Shown one piece after another: positions 45,465 through 53,740 of a DNA stretch of 64,000 nt. This DNA is from Bradyrhizobium murdochi (GTDB lineage Bacteria; Pseudomonadota; Alphaproteobacteria; Rhizobiales; Xanthobacteraceae), in contig NZ_AXAU01000027.1 in assembly GCF_000472965.1 (NCBI RefSeq), positions 16,632 through 80,631 of the forward strand, in the 5' to 3' direction. Positions within the stretch are counted from its first letter, which is position 1; every line of letters begins with the position of its first letter. The notes under the pieces are model-generated. The model saw nothing but the letters and a program-made list of their open reading frames with translations. It was not told the DNA's origin and ran no database searches. Both the position numbers and the translations under genes were made by a program.

Positions 45465-47005
45465 ACGGTTCGGTCGCGCCCTCCTCCATCGCGCTTAGTC
45501 AGGCTCGTCCGATCACCGTTGCGGTGCTCGCGATGGGCGGCCAAGGCGGCGGCGTGTTGGTGGACTGGATCGTGGCACTGGCCGAGCGGCGTGGCTGGTT
45601 TGCGCAATCGACATCGGTGCCCGGCGTCGCCCAGCGCACCGGCGCCACGATCTACTACATCGAGATGATCGCGCCCGACACGAGCAAGCCCGACCGCCAC
45701 CCCGTGCTGTCGCTGATGCCGGCGCCGGGCAAGGTCGACATCGTGATCGGCGCCGAATTGATGGAAGCTGGCCGCGCCATCCTGCGCGGGCTGGTCTCGC
45801 CTGATCGCACGCTGTTGATAGGTTCGTCCCACCGCTCATTGGCCGTGATCGAGAAGACCGCGCCCGGCGACGGCACCGCCGATGCGGCGCAGGTTTACGA
45901 GGCGGCGAATGTCGCCGCCAACCGCTTCATCGCCTTCGATATGGCTGAAATCGCCGACGCCACCGGCAGCGTGGTCTCCTCGGTGCTGTTCGGCGCGCTC
46001 GCGGGCTCCGACGCTCTGCCCTTTGCCACCGAGGATTTTGAAGCCACGATCCGGGCCGCAGGCGTCGGTGTCGATGCCAGCTTGCGCGCCTTCGCCGCCG
46101 GCCGCGAACGGGCCGGCGCCATGGTCAAGCAGGATCCCAAGATCAAGCCTGTGGCGAAGCCGCCGCTCGCAAAACATTTTCCACGCCTCGAAGCAATCGG
46201 CCACGCCGGTTATGACGCGCTGATCGCGCGAGCGCGGCAGTTGCCGCCGGAGGTGCATGGCATCGTCGCCGCCGGTCTGCAGCGCGTGGTAGATTATCAG
46301 GACGTCGCATACGGCAGTGAATATCTCGACCGGCTCGAAGCGATGCCGCGCGAGGCGACCGGCCTGCTGCAGGCTTTTGCAAAGTATCTCGCGGTCGCAA
46401 TGGCCTATGACGACGTGATCCGCGTGGCGGATCTGAAGACGCGAGCGGGACGATTCGACCGGGTCCGCCGCGAGGTCCGCGCCGGCGACGATCAGATTCT
46501 CGCGATCACCGAGTTCTTCCATCCGCGGATCGAGGAAATGGCGGGGCTCCTGCCGCCAATTCTCGGCGAAAAAGTCGAGCGTAGCCAGCGGCTGGCCCGG
46601 CTGATCGATCGTGGACGTAAACTGCGCACGACCGCGCCGTCGGCGTTCTTGCTGCTGTACGGCGTGGCCGGACTGCGGCGCTTGCGACGGCGCACGCTGC
46701 GGCACGCGCGCGAGATGCGCCATCTCGAGGAGTGGGTGCAGCGCGTCCGGAAATTCGCCGGGACCGATCCGGCGCTCGCGACCGCCGTGTGTGAGGCTCG
46801 CCGTCTCGTCGGCGGCTATTCGGATACGCATTCACGCGGTGAATCGAAGTTCGACAAGGTCATGCTTGCGTCCGAGCGCCTGGCGGGCCGGCTAGATGCC
46901 GCCGAATGGGTGCAGCGGCTGACCAAGGTGGCGCTGAAGGACGCCGATGGCGCCGAACTCGACGGCGCCTTGCGCACCGTCGAGACACTGTTCGAGGACG
47001 CCTGA
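45461..47005 (+). CDS. iorB: Indolepyruvate:ferredoxin oxidoreductase, beta subunit (long form)
   Basis: A 514-residue protein, longer than the archaeal beta subunit of about 200. Residues 15-200 are the gamma-type 2-oxoacid oxidoreductase domain (VLAMGGQGGGVLVDWIVALA; SVPGVAQRTGATIYYIEM). The remainder is an additional helical domain of the kind found in proteobacterial IorB (VDYQDVAYGSEYLDRLEAMP; EWVQRLTKVALKDADG). Translationally coupled to iorA by a 4-base overlap. The next gene starts 2 bases after its stop. Confidence 0.91.
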   Translation: MNGSVAPSSIALSQARPITVAVLAMGGQGGGVLVDWIVALAERRGWFAQSTSVPGVAQRTGATIYYIEMIAPDTSKPDRHPVLSLMPAPGKVDIVIGAELMEAGRAILRGLVSPDRTLLIGSSHRSLAVIEKTAPGDGTADAAQVYEAANVAANRFIAFDMAEIADATGSVVSSVLFGALAGSDALPFATEDFEATIRAAGVGVDASLRAFAAGRERAGAMVKQDPKIKPVAKPPLAKHFPRLEAIGHAGYDALIARARQLPPEVHGIVAAGLQRVVDYQDVAYGSEYLDRLEAMPREATGLLQAFAKYLAVAMAYDDVIRVADLKTRAGRFDRVRREVRAGDDQILAITEFFHPRIEEMAGLLPPILGEKVERSQRLARLIDRGRKLRTTAPSAFLLLYGVAGLRRLRRRTLRHAREMRHLEEWVQRVRKFAGTDPALATAVCEARRLVGGYSDTHSRGESKFDKVMLASERLAGRLDAAEWVQRLTKVALKDADGAELDGALRTVETLFEDA

Positions 47006-47007
47006 GG

Positions 47008-47970
47008 ATGGATCAATTCGAAGTCGTGGTGTCGAAGGCCGAGGCGCTCACGTCGCGCATCCGCGAATTCGTGCTGACGCGCGTCAACGGTGCGCCGATG
47101 CCGGGCTGGTCCGCCGGCGCCCATATCGACGTCCATCTGCCTGATGTCGGCCGTCGCTCCTATTCGCTGATCGAAACGGCGTCGCCGCGCGCGGCCGAAC
47201 ATCCGACCGCCTATCGCATCGCTGTGCTGCAGGAAAGCAAGAGCCACGGCGGCTCCAGCTTTATGCACGGCCTCAAGACCGGCGATCGCCTGACGATCTC
47301 GCCACCGGCGAACAATTTTCCGCTTCGAGCCGGCGCGGGCGAAGTGGCACTTGTCGCGGGCGGCATCGGCGTGACGCCGCTGCTCACGATGGCCTGCGAA
47401 TTGAACGCGGCGAAGCGGCCGTTCTCATTCTATTATGCCGGCCGCAGCCGCGGCGAACTCGCCTTTCTCGGCGACATCGAGCGGCTGGCTAGCGCCAGCG
47501 CGACCATCCACGCCGACGACGAAGCCGGTCGCTTCTTCGACCTTGAGGGCTTGATGAGCCGGCTCGCACCGGACGTGCCGCTCTATCTCTGCGGACCGCT
47601 GCCGATGATTGAAGCAGCCATCGCGCTGGCGAAGCGGATGAACTGGCCGCAAGGACGGCTGCACTTCGAAATCTTCACCGCGCCCGAAGAGAAGTCCGGC
47701 GACTCGGCTTTCGAGGTCGAACTCAAGAGCAGCGGGCGCGTCTATGAGATTCCCGCCGGCAAGACCATCCTCGACGTACTGCTCGAGGCCGGCGAAGACC
47801 CGATACATGACTGCAAGCGCGGCGATTGCGGCATCTGCCAGACCACGGTGATCGCGGGCATTCCCGATCACCGCGACTACATCTTGAGCGACAGCGAGAA
47901 GGCCTCGAACAAGGTGATGCAGATCTGTATTTCGCGCGCGAAGACCAAGCGACTCGTGCTCGACCTGTGA
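47008..47970 (+). CDS. Phthalate dioxygenase-type reductase (flavin and 2Fe-2S)
   Basis: A 320-residue electron-transfer protein starting at ATG 47008. It begins with a ferredoxin-reductase-type barrel (LPDVGRRSYSLIETASP), then NAD domain (VALVAGGIGVTPLLTMACEL; LYLCGPLPMI), and ends with a plant-type 2Fe-2S domain (CKRGDCGICQTT, final cysteine in QICIS). This order is that of the phthalate dioxygenase reductase/VanB group, which need no separate ferredoxin. It would deliver electrons to the Rieske dioxygenase encoded immediately downstream. Confidence 0.94.
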   Translation: MDQFEVVVSKAEALTSRIREFVLTRVNGAPMPGWSAGAHIDVHLPDVGRRSYSLIETASPRAAEHPTAYRIAVLQESKSHGGSSFMHGLKTGDRLTISPPANNFPLRAGAGEVALVAGGIGVTPLLTMACELNAAKRPFSFYYAGRSRGELAFLGDIERLASASATIHADDEAGRFFDLEGLMSRLAPDVPLYLCGPLPMIEAAIALAKRMNWPQGRLHFEIFTAPEEKSGDSAFEVELKSSGRVYEIPAGKTILDVLLEAGEDPIHDCKRGDCGICQTTVIAGIPDHRDYILSDSEKASNKVMQICISRAKTKRLVLDL

Positions 47971-47981
47971 TGGAGAAACGC

Positions 47982-49295
47982 ATGACCCGATATGCCGGCA
48001 ATGTCGCGGCCATTCGCGACCTGGTCCGCGACCAGGAGGTTCACCGCGACGTCTATGTCAGCGAGGAAGTGTTCCAGCTCGAGATGGAGCACATGTTCCC
48101 GAATAGCTGGGTCTATGTCGGCCATGACAGCCAGGTCCCCAATCCCGGCGATTATTTCGGCACTACGATCGGCACCCAGCCGATCCTGCTGGTCCGCCAC
48201 ACTGACGGGACGGTAAAGGTGCTGCACAACCGCTGCCCGCATAAGGGCACGCGCATCACGTCCGAGACCTGCGGTAATGCCGGAAAGTTCTTCCGCTGCC
48301 CCTATCATGCCTGGAGTTTCAGGACCGACGGCTCGCTGCTCGCTATCCCACTAAAGAAGGGCTACGAGAACACCGGCTTCGAGCAGAGCCATGCGGCAAG
48401 CGGCATGGCGCCGGTCCGCCATGTCCGCAACTATCGCGGCTTCGTATTCGCCAAGATCAATGATGGCGGGCTCGACTTCGAGGAATTCTTCGGTGAAAGC
48501 CTGTCGAGCTTCGACAACATGATCGACCGCTCGCCGGTCGGCCAGCTCAAGGTCGCCGGCGGCGTGCTGCGCTACATGCACAATTGCAATTGGAAGATGC
48601 TGGTGGAAAACCAGACCGACACCTGCCATCCGATGGTCGCGCATGAGTCCTCTGCCGGGACCGTGGTCGAAGTCTGGAAGAAGGCGCCGCCCGGCACCAA
48701 GAAGCCGATGGCGGTCGAGATCATCGCTCCCTTCATGAGCCCCTACGAGTTCTTCGAGAATATGGGTATCCGGATCTGGGACAATGGCCACGGCCACACC
48801 GGCGTGCACCACTCGATCCATTCCGACTATTCGGCGGTGCCCGGCTATTTCGAGAAGATGAAAGCGGCCTATGGCGAAGAACGCGCCAAGGCGATCCTCG
48901 GCGAGAACCGGCACAACACGGTCTATTTCCCCAACATCATGATCAAGGGTCCGATCCAGTTGTTGCGGCACTTCAAGCCGATCGCAGCCAACAAGACGCT
49001 GGTCGAATCCTGGACGTTCCAGCTCGTCGATGCGCCCGACATGCTGCTCGAGCGCACGCTGATGTACAACCGGCTGATCAACGCGCCGACCTCGATCGTC
49101 GGCCACGACGACCTCGAAATGTATGAACGCGCGCAGGAGGGCCTGCACTCGAACGGCAATGAATGGGTGAACCTCCAGCGCCTCTACAGCCCCGACGAAG
49201 CCGGGCAGACCAACGTAGCGGTTAACGGCACCAGCGAGTGGCCGATGCGCCATCAGTTCCGTGCGTGGACCAAGTTCATGACGATGGGGATGTAA
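47982..49295 (+). CDS. Rieske aromatic-ring-hydroxylating dioxygenase, alpha subunit
   Basis: A 437-residue catalytic subunit. ATG 47982 has GGAG 6 bases upstream; ATG 47970 overlaps the previous stop. The Rieske centre is CPHKG and CPYHAW (2Fe-2S ligands Cys-His, Cys-His), followed by the mononuclear iron site in NQTDTCHPMVAHE (Asp-x2-His-x4-His). The alpha subunit dihydroxylates an aromatic ring with O2. With the indolepyruvate-type and isatin hydrolase-like genes around it, indole-3-acetate is a likely substrate, similar to the iad loci of Variovorax and Bradyrhizobium. Confidence 0.93.
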   Translation: MTRYAGNVAAIRDLVRDQEVHRDVYVSEEVFQLEMEHMFPNSWVYVGHDSQVPNPGDYFGTTIGTQPILLVRHTDGTVKVLHNRCPHKGTRITSETCGNAGKFFRCPYHAWSFRTDGSLLAIPLKKGYENTGFEQSHAASGMAPVRHVRNYRGFVFAKINDGGLDFEEFFGESLSSFDNMIDRSPVGQLKVAGGVLRYMHNCNWKMLVENQTDTCHPMVAHESSAGTVVEVWKKAPPGTKKPMAVEIIAPFMSPYEFFENMGIRIWDNGHGHTGVHHSIHSDYSAVPGYFEKMKAAYGEERAKAILGENRHNTVYFPNIMIKGPIQLLRHFKPIAANKTLVESWTFQLVDAPDMLLERTLMYNRLINAPTSIVGHDDLEMYERAQEGLHSNGNEWVNLQRLYSPDEAGQTNVAVNGTSEWPMRHQFRAWTKFMTMGM

Positions 49296-49296
49296 C

Positions 49297-49809
49297 ATGA
49301 GCATGGTCACTGAGGCTCAAGTAAAGAATGCGATTCCCACCGACCAGGAGTTGATCGACTTCGTGGTTCGCGAGGCGCGGCTTATCGATCAGCAGCGTTT
49401 CGACGAATGGCTCAATCTCTACGCCGACGACGCATTCTACTGGATGCCACTGGAATGGAATCAAACCGATCCGCGGCTGACATGCTCGCTGATGTATGAG
49501 GACAAGCTGTTGCTCTCGATCCGGGTCGAACGACTCAAGGGCGCGCGGACATTCAGCCAAAAGCCGAAAAGCCGCTGCCATCATGTGCTGCAGACGCCGC
49601 AGGTGGATTCGCGCGATCCTGCCGCCAACAACTATGTCACCTGGACCCCGATGCATTACATCGAGACCCGCATGGACGAGCAGACGCTCTATGCGGCCTG
49701 GGCCACGCATCATCTCAGCGTCGAGAACGGCAGGCTGAAGATCAAGCTCAAGCGTGTCGACCTGATCAATTGCGATGCTGCCTTCGGCAACATCCAGCTC
49801 TTCATGTGA
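49297..49809 (+). CDS. Aromatic-ring-hydroxylating dioxygenase, beta subunit
   Basis: A 170-residue SnoaL-like beta subunit that holds the alpha3-beta3 mushroom together. Features are REARLIDQQRFDEWLNLYAD, DAFYWMPLEWNQ and SRCHHVLQTPQ. It starts one base after the alpha stop, with ATGAGC as its start and a weak ribosome site inside the alpha gene, indicating coupled translation. No ligand for metal is expected in this subunit. Confidence 0.93.
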   Translation: MSMVTEAQVKNAIPTDQELIDFVVREARLIDQQRFDEWLNLYADDAFYWMPLEWNQTDPRLTCSLMYEDKLLLSIRVERLKGARTFSQKPKSRCHHVLQTPQVDSRDPAANNYVTWTPMHYIETRMDEQTLYAAWATHHLSVENGRLKIKLKRVDLINCDAAFGNIQLFM

Positions 49810-49815
49810 GGGAGG

Positions 49816-50550
49816 ATGAACGTGGTCCACCACACGGCGATCGTGAGCGGCGGTAATACCGGCATTGGCGCTGCGATCGCGCGCGGCCTGCTCGCCGAGG
49901 GCTATGACGTGATCTCGCTGTCGCGGCGCAAGCCGGACTGGAGCCATCCAAAACTCTCCTCGCGCGAGGTCGACCTGCTCGATGCGACGGCAACGCGCCA
50001 GGTGGCGGCGGAAATCGCCGCGAGTTTTGCAATCACCCATGTCGTGCACAATGCCGGCGCTATTCGGCCTAAGCCTCTGGAAGAGGTTGACGACGAGGAC
50101 GTCGGCGCCTTGGCGCAACTCCATTTCGGCGCCGGGATTGCGCTGACGCAAGCGGCGCTACCGAATATGAAGCAGGCGCAGTTCGGCCGCATCGTGCTAT
50201 TGTCCTCTCGCGCCGCGCTCGGCGCCGCCACGCGCACCGTCTATTCGGCCACCAAGGCGGGCATCATCGGCATGGCGCGGACCTGGGCACTCGAGCTCGC
50301 CCCGTTCGGGATCACCGTCAATGTCGTCGCGCCGGGCCCGATCGGAGATACCGAGATGTTCGAGAGCGTGATGTCGCCGGAGTCCGAGCGCGCCAAGAAG
50401 CTGGCACAGTCGATTCCGCTCGGCCGCCTCGGCAAGTCCACCGACGTCGCCCGTGCGGTCAGTTTCTTCAGTTCACCGGATGCCGACTTCATCACCGGGC
50501 AGACGCTCTATGTCTGCGGCGGAGCCAGCATCGGGTCGATTTCCATCTAG
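49816..50550 (+). CDS. Short-chain dehydrogenase/reductase
   Basis: A 244-residue classical SDR. The cofactor motif is VSGGNTGIGAAIARGLLAEG, then NAGAIRPKPLEE, the catalytic Ser in LLSSRAALGAAT and Tyr-Lys in YSATKAGII; the GPIGDTEMFESVM loop follows. It lies 6 bases after the dioxygenase beta gene with GGGAGG as ribosome site. In the operon it could oxidise the cis-diol or an oxindole alcohol formed by the dioxygenase. Confidence 0.94.
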   Translation: MNVVHHTAIVSGGNTGIGAAIARGLLAEGYDVISLSRRKPDWSHPKLSSREVDLLDATATRQVAAEIAASFAITHVVHNAGAIRPKPLEEVDDEDVGALAQLHFGAGIALTQAALPNMKQAQFGRIVLLSSRAALGAATRTVYSATKAGIIGMARTWALELAPFGITVNVVAPGPIGDTEMFESVMSPESERAKKLAQSIPLGRLGKSTDVARAVSFFSSPDADFITGQTLYVCGGASIGSISI

Positions 50551-50561
50551 CTTGGGGTGAG

Positions 50562-51098
50562 ATGCCAGCTATGGACGCCACGGTCAAACGAAAGGCTCGA
50601 TCCGCCAAGGGCGCGCGCATGCAACCACTGCACCCAGGCGAGCCGGCGCACGAATCCGACGGCGCGCATCTCGAATTGCGCATCTGGCTGCGGCTGCTTT
50701 CCTGCTCCACCCGGATCGAGAAGGCGCTGAACGCACGGCTGCGCAAGGAGTTCAACACCACGCTGGCTCGCTTCGACCTTTTGGCGCAGCTCGCGCGCAA
50801 GCCGGCGGGCGCGACCATGTCTGAAGTCTCCGAGCTCTTGATGGTCTCGAACGGCGCCATCACCGCGCTCGTGCAGAAACTGGAAGCCGACGGCTTTATC
50901 CATCGAGAAGTCGATTCCGAAGACCGCCGCACCTTCCGCCTGCGCCTGTCACAGGAAGGCGCTAAGGAATTCGGCCGGATGGCGCGCCGACATGAGGAAT
51001 GGGTCATCGCGCTGATTGGCGAACTCTCACCTGTCGCGCAATCGGATCTGCTGCAGCATCTGACCCTGCTCAAGCGCCGCCTCGACAAGCACACCTGA
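50562..51098 (+). CDS. MarR-family transcriptional regulator
   Basis: A 178-residue winged-helix regulator. The HTH is SEVSELLMVSNGAITALVQK and the wing is VDSEDRRTFRLRLSQEGAKE; the first 40 residues are a basic, disordered-looking extension (MDATVKRKARSAKGARMQPL). MarR proteins bind inverted repeats and are released by aromatic ligands. It is last in the iorA-dioxygenase operon, so it would be self-controlled through the inverted repeat at 43228-43249. MarR repressors answering to indole-3-acetate have been reported for iad loci in Variovorax and Bradyrhizobium. Confidence 0.93.
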   Translation: MPAMDATVKRKARSAKGARMQPLHPGEPAHESDGAHLELRIWLRLLSCSTRIEKALNARLRKEFNTTLARFDLLAQLARKPAGATMSEVSELLMVSNGAITALVQKLEADGFIHREVDSEDRRTFRLRLSQEGAKEFGRMARRHEEWVIALIGELSPVAQSDLLQHLTLLKRRLDKHT

Positions 51099-51133
51099 CG
51101 CGGATGTCATCCCTAACGCTTGACAGAGGGAAT

Positions 51134-51150
51134 GCTACCTATTTAGTAGC
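51134..51150. promoter_or_regulatory. Palindrome before the HxlR gene
   Basis: GCTAC (51134-51138) and GTAGC (51146-51150), 7 bases apart, end 4 bases before ATG 51155. A TTGACA at 51120-51125 lies upstream, so the palindrome would cover the -10 region. Self-repression by the HxlR protein is likely. Confidence 0.45.
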
Positions 51151-51154
51151 GAGC

Positions 51155-51496
51155 ATGCCTATGAGCCAAACACCAAAACCTGGGAGACCTGTCCGAGGCT
51201 CGCGGACAGGCGTCCCTGTCATGGCGCTCCTGGACCTGTTGGGGCGACGCTGGACACTGGGCGTTCTGTGGAATCTCAGCAATGGCGGACCCTGCACATT
51301 CCGCAAACTGCAAGAGCGTTGCGAATCGATCTCGCCCACGGTTCTCAATTCGCGCCTGAAAGAACTGCGCGAAGCAGGCTTGGTCGAGCACTCGCAGGAG
51401 GGTTACCGCGCTACACCGACTGGACATGAACTTTATGCCCTTCTTGTTCCTCTTGGTGTCTGGGCGAAGAAGTGGGCAGCGAAGTTACCGGCGTAA
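51155..51496 (+). CDS. HxlR-family winged-helix regulator
   Basis: A 113-residue protein starting at ATG 51155 (ATG 51161 possible). The HxlR domain is clear: MALLDLLGRRWTLGVLWNLS, CTFRKLQERCESISPTVLNS, RLKELREAGLVEHSQEGYRA and LVPLGVWAKKW. HxlR proteins are small homodimers that sense aldehydes, quinones or other reactive molecules. The next gene is on the other strand, so its target may be only itself or an unlinked gene. Confidence 0.93.
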   Translation: MPMSQTPKPGRPVRGSRTGVPVMALLDLLGRRWTLGVLWNLSNGGPCTFRKLQERCESISPTVLNSRLKELREAGLVEHSQEGYRATPTGHELYALLVPLGVWAKKWAAKLPA

Positions 51497-51559
51497 GTTA
51501 CGATAGAGCGAAATGAAAGCGCTGCTCTATCCGAACGAGATGCATGCGGCCCCGTCGGA

Positions 51560-52687
51560 TCAAGCGGTCCGGTACTGCTCGATCGGGCTCAGATCCGGCT
51601 CGATTCCCAATCCCGGCTCTTCGCCCAGGGTCACGGTTCCGTTCGTTACGTTGATGAGCGGTCCGCAAAGTCGGTCGCGCAGCACGTTGTTGTTTGAATC
51701 GACTTCCAGCAGACCATCGCCACCGATCCCGGCAAGCAGATGCGCCGATGCGAGCAGGCCAATTCCGCCGCCGAGATAGTGCGGGCAGAAGGTCTTGCCT
51801 GACGCCAGGATGTCGCGCGCGATACCTGCGCACATGGTCAGGCCACCCCACTTGGCGATGTCGGGCTGCACGACGCGTAACACGTTGTCACCGAGCGCTT
51901 GCTCAAACCCCGCGCGGCTCGCGATGTTCTCTCCGGCCGCCAGCGGGATGCCGACGTTTTCACGCAATTTTTGCCATTCCCGCCACGGCCGATCGGCACG
52001 GATTGGCTCTTCCAGCCAAGCAAGATCGAACTCGCGCAGATGCGGCGCAATCTCCAGCGCACGGACCAGCGACCAGCCCTGATTGGCATCCGCTGCGAGT
52101 ACGCCGTCGCCCACCAGATCGCGTAGCGACGCCAGATTGGCGCGATCTGTCGCCAGTTCGAAGCCGATCTTCAGTTTCAGTGCGCGGTGCCCACGCTTAA
52201 TGGCCGATTCCGCCACTTGCCGCGAGCCGGTCGGATTAATTCCGCTGGCGTAGACCCTTATCGTCTTGCCGTTGCCACCAAGCAACCGCCACAGTGGCAG
52301 CTTCCGCCGCCGCGCGAACAGATCCCAAATCGCAAGATCAATTCCGGCTATCGCCTGCGCGAACGGACCAGGCTCGCCGGATTGCAGCGCCAGCACGGCG
52401 GTGCCCTCTGTCAGGGCCTCAAAGATTTCCTGGGGGGCCCCGACTGTGCGCCCGCATGTCGCGGGCGCCAGCACCTCGTTGACGAGTCGCGTTCGATGTT
52501 CGGCTCCGACCGATGGAAAGTTTGACCAAATCTCGCCCCAGCCGGCATTGCCGTCAGTGTCTTCCACACGAACGAATACTGCCGGCCTGTCAAGCATCCT
52601 GCCGAAGGAGGTAACAACTGGCGTCGACAATGGGTAACGATAGCAGAAGGCCTGCACATTACGGACGGTGAATGGTTGCGACGTCAT
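51560..52687 (-). CDS. Enolase-superfamily enzyme (mandelate racemase/muconate lactonizing group)
   Basis: A 375-residue protein. The N-terminal capping domain is followed by the barrel with KLKIGF (KxK), metal ligands in ADANQGW, WLEEPI and AGENI, and the DIAKWGG and PHYLGGGIG strands that hold the lysine and histidine. Enolase-superfamily members of this group abstract a proton next to a carboxylate and dehydrate sugar acids or cycloisomerise. In a sugar operon it is probably an acid-sugar dehydratase. Last gene of the LacI-controlled operon. Confidence 0.91.
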   Translation of the reverse strand: MTSQPFTVRNVQAFCYRYPLSTPVVTSFGRMLDRPAVFVRVEDTDGNAGWGEIWSNFPSVGAEHRTRLVNEVLAPATCGRTVGAPQEIFEALTEGTAVLALQSGEPGPFAQAIAGIDLAIWDLFARRRKLPLWRLLGGNGKTIRVYASGINPTGSRQVAESAIKRGHRALKLKIGFELATDRANLASLRDLVGDGVLAADANQGWSLVRALEIAPHLREFDLAWLEEPIRADRPWREWQKLRENVGIPLAAGENIASRAGFEQALGDNVLRVVQPDIAKWGGLTMCAGIARDILASGKTFCPHYLGGGIGLLASAHLLAGIGGDGLLEVDSNNNVLRDRLCGPLINVTNGTVTLGEEPGLGIEPDLSPIEQYRTA

Positions 52688-52702
52688 GTCAGGACCCGAA
52701 AG

Positions 52703-53740
52703 TCAGTACGCTCTCGCGAAATCACCTTCCTGCCTGATTTCGCTGAAGCCGGGAAAGCGCGCTGTCCAGGCCTTTGCCTTGGCCTTGGTCAGCGTGTTGA
52801 GCCGTTCGAGCACGCCGACACCGTCTTTGCGAAGGCTGGCGGCGACTGCGGCGCGATCAGGGAAATGGCTGCGCACGGCATCCAGCCAAATCGTGCGGCC
52901 GGCCAAAAAGCCACCGGCGCCGGCGGCGTAGGCGTAGTCCAGCACGCGCTCGAATTTTTCCGGTGCCGCACCGCCTGACAGCAGCACCCAGGGGATGTTG
53001 CGTTGGCGACAGATGTCGCCGATTGCCTCGAACTCCTTCTGCGCAGCTTTGGACGCAGCGCTTCCATCGCGCGGCGGCAGGCTGTTGGCCGCAAGCGGAC
53101 TTTCGAGCTTCAAGAGATCGACGCCATATTCGGGCTTCGCAAACTCCTGCACGCTGTCGATGACAAGCTTCGGCAGCTTGCCCGGCGATTCCACGTAGTC
53201 GGCGGTGTGGTTGGCGCTCCCGAGGAAGGGGTATACCAGCAGCTCGAGCACATAAGGGATGTCATGATGCGCGCAGTCCTCGCCGACCGACCGCACGAAG
53301 CGCTTCTGATGGTCGTTGACGGCAGGATCGGCATCTGGCCGGTACCAGGCGAGCACCTTCACCGCATCGCCGCCGATCGCGCGGATCTTCTCCACGCTCC
53401 AATCGGTGATGGCCCGCGACTTGCGGCCACCCGGAGTTTCCTCGACGCGATGCTCCTCGAGCGTCATGATGAGGCCGCAGCGAGCCGGCAATAGGTCGAT
53501 GGCCGCGGGCACCGCAAAATTCGGATCAAACAGCATCGAGCTGCAGTGTGGCGCCAGCGCCTCCACCAGAAGCCGCTTGGCCGCGGTTACATCGGCATAC
53601 TCGACCTGGTCCCTGGTGATGCCTTTCGCCTGGGCTATGGCCTCAAACAGCGGCGGCCGCTGGTCGAGCGCGACCATGCGAAAGTGCCCTTCCGCATCGG
53701 CCAGACGCGCAAGCCCGCGGTTCTTTCCAATTGTTCTCAT
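52703..53740 (-). CDS. Class I aldolase of the tagatose-1,6-bisphosphate aldolase (LacD/YihT) family
   Basis: A 345-residue aldolase starting at ATG 53740, with GAGGAC upstream; the stop of the kinase overlaps the start (ATGA). Family motifs are GHFRMVALDQRPPLFEA, the KVLAWYRPD strand with a catalytic-site lysine, LLKLESPL, and IPWVLLSGGAAPEKF. LacD cleaves tagatose 1,6-bisphosphate; the related YihT cleaves 6-deoxy-6-sulfofructose 1-phosphate. With a YihV-like kinase next to it, a ketose-1-phosphate is the likely substrate. Confidence 0.9.
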   Translation of the reverse strand: MRTIGKNRGLARLADAEGHFRMVALDQRPPLFEAIAQAKGITRDQVEYADVTAAKRLLVEALAPHCSSMLFDPNFAVPAAIDLLPARCGLIMTLEEHRVEETPGGRKSRAITDWSVEKIRAIGGDAVKVLAWYRPDADPAVNDHQKRFVRSVGEDCAHHDIPYVLELLVYPFLGSANHTADYVESPGKLPKLVIDSVQEFAKPEYGVDLLKLESPLAANSLPPRDGSAASKAAQKEFEAIGDICRQRNIPWVLLSGGAAPEKFERVLDYAYAAGAGGFLAGRTIWLDAVRSHFPDRAAVAASLRKDGVGVLERLNTLTKAKAKAWTARFPGFSEIRQEGDFARAY

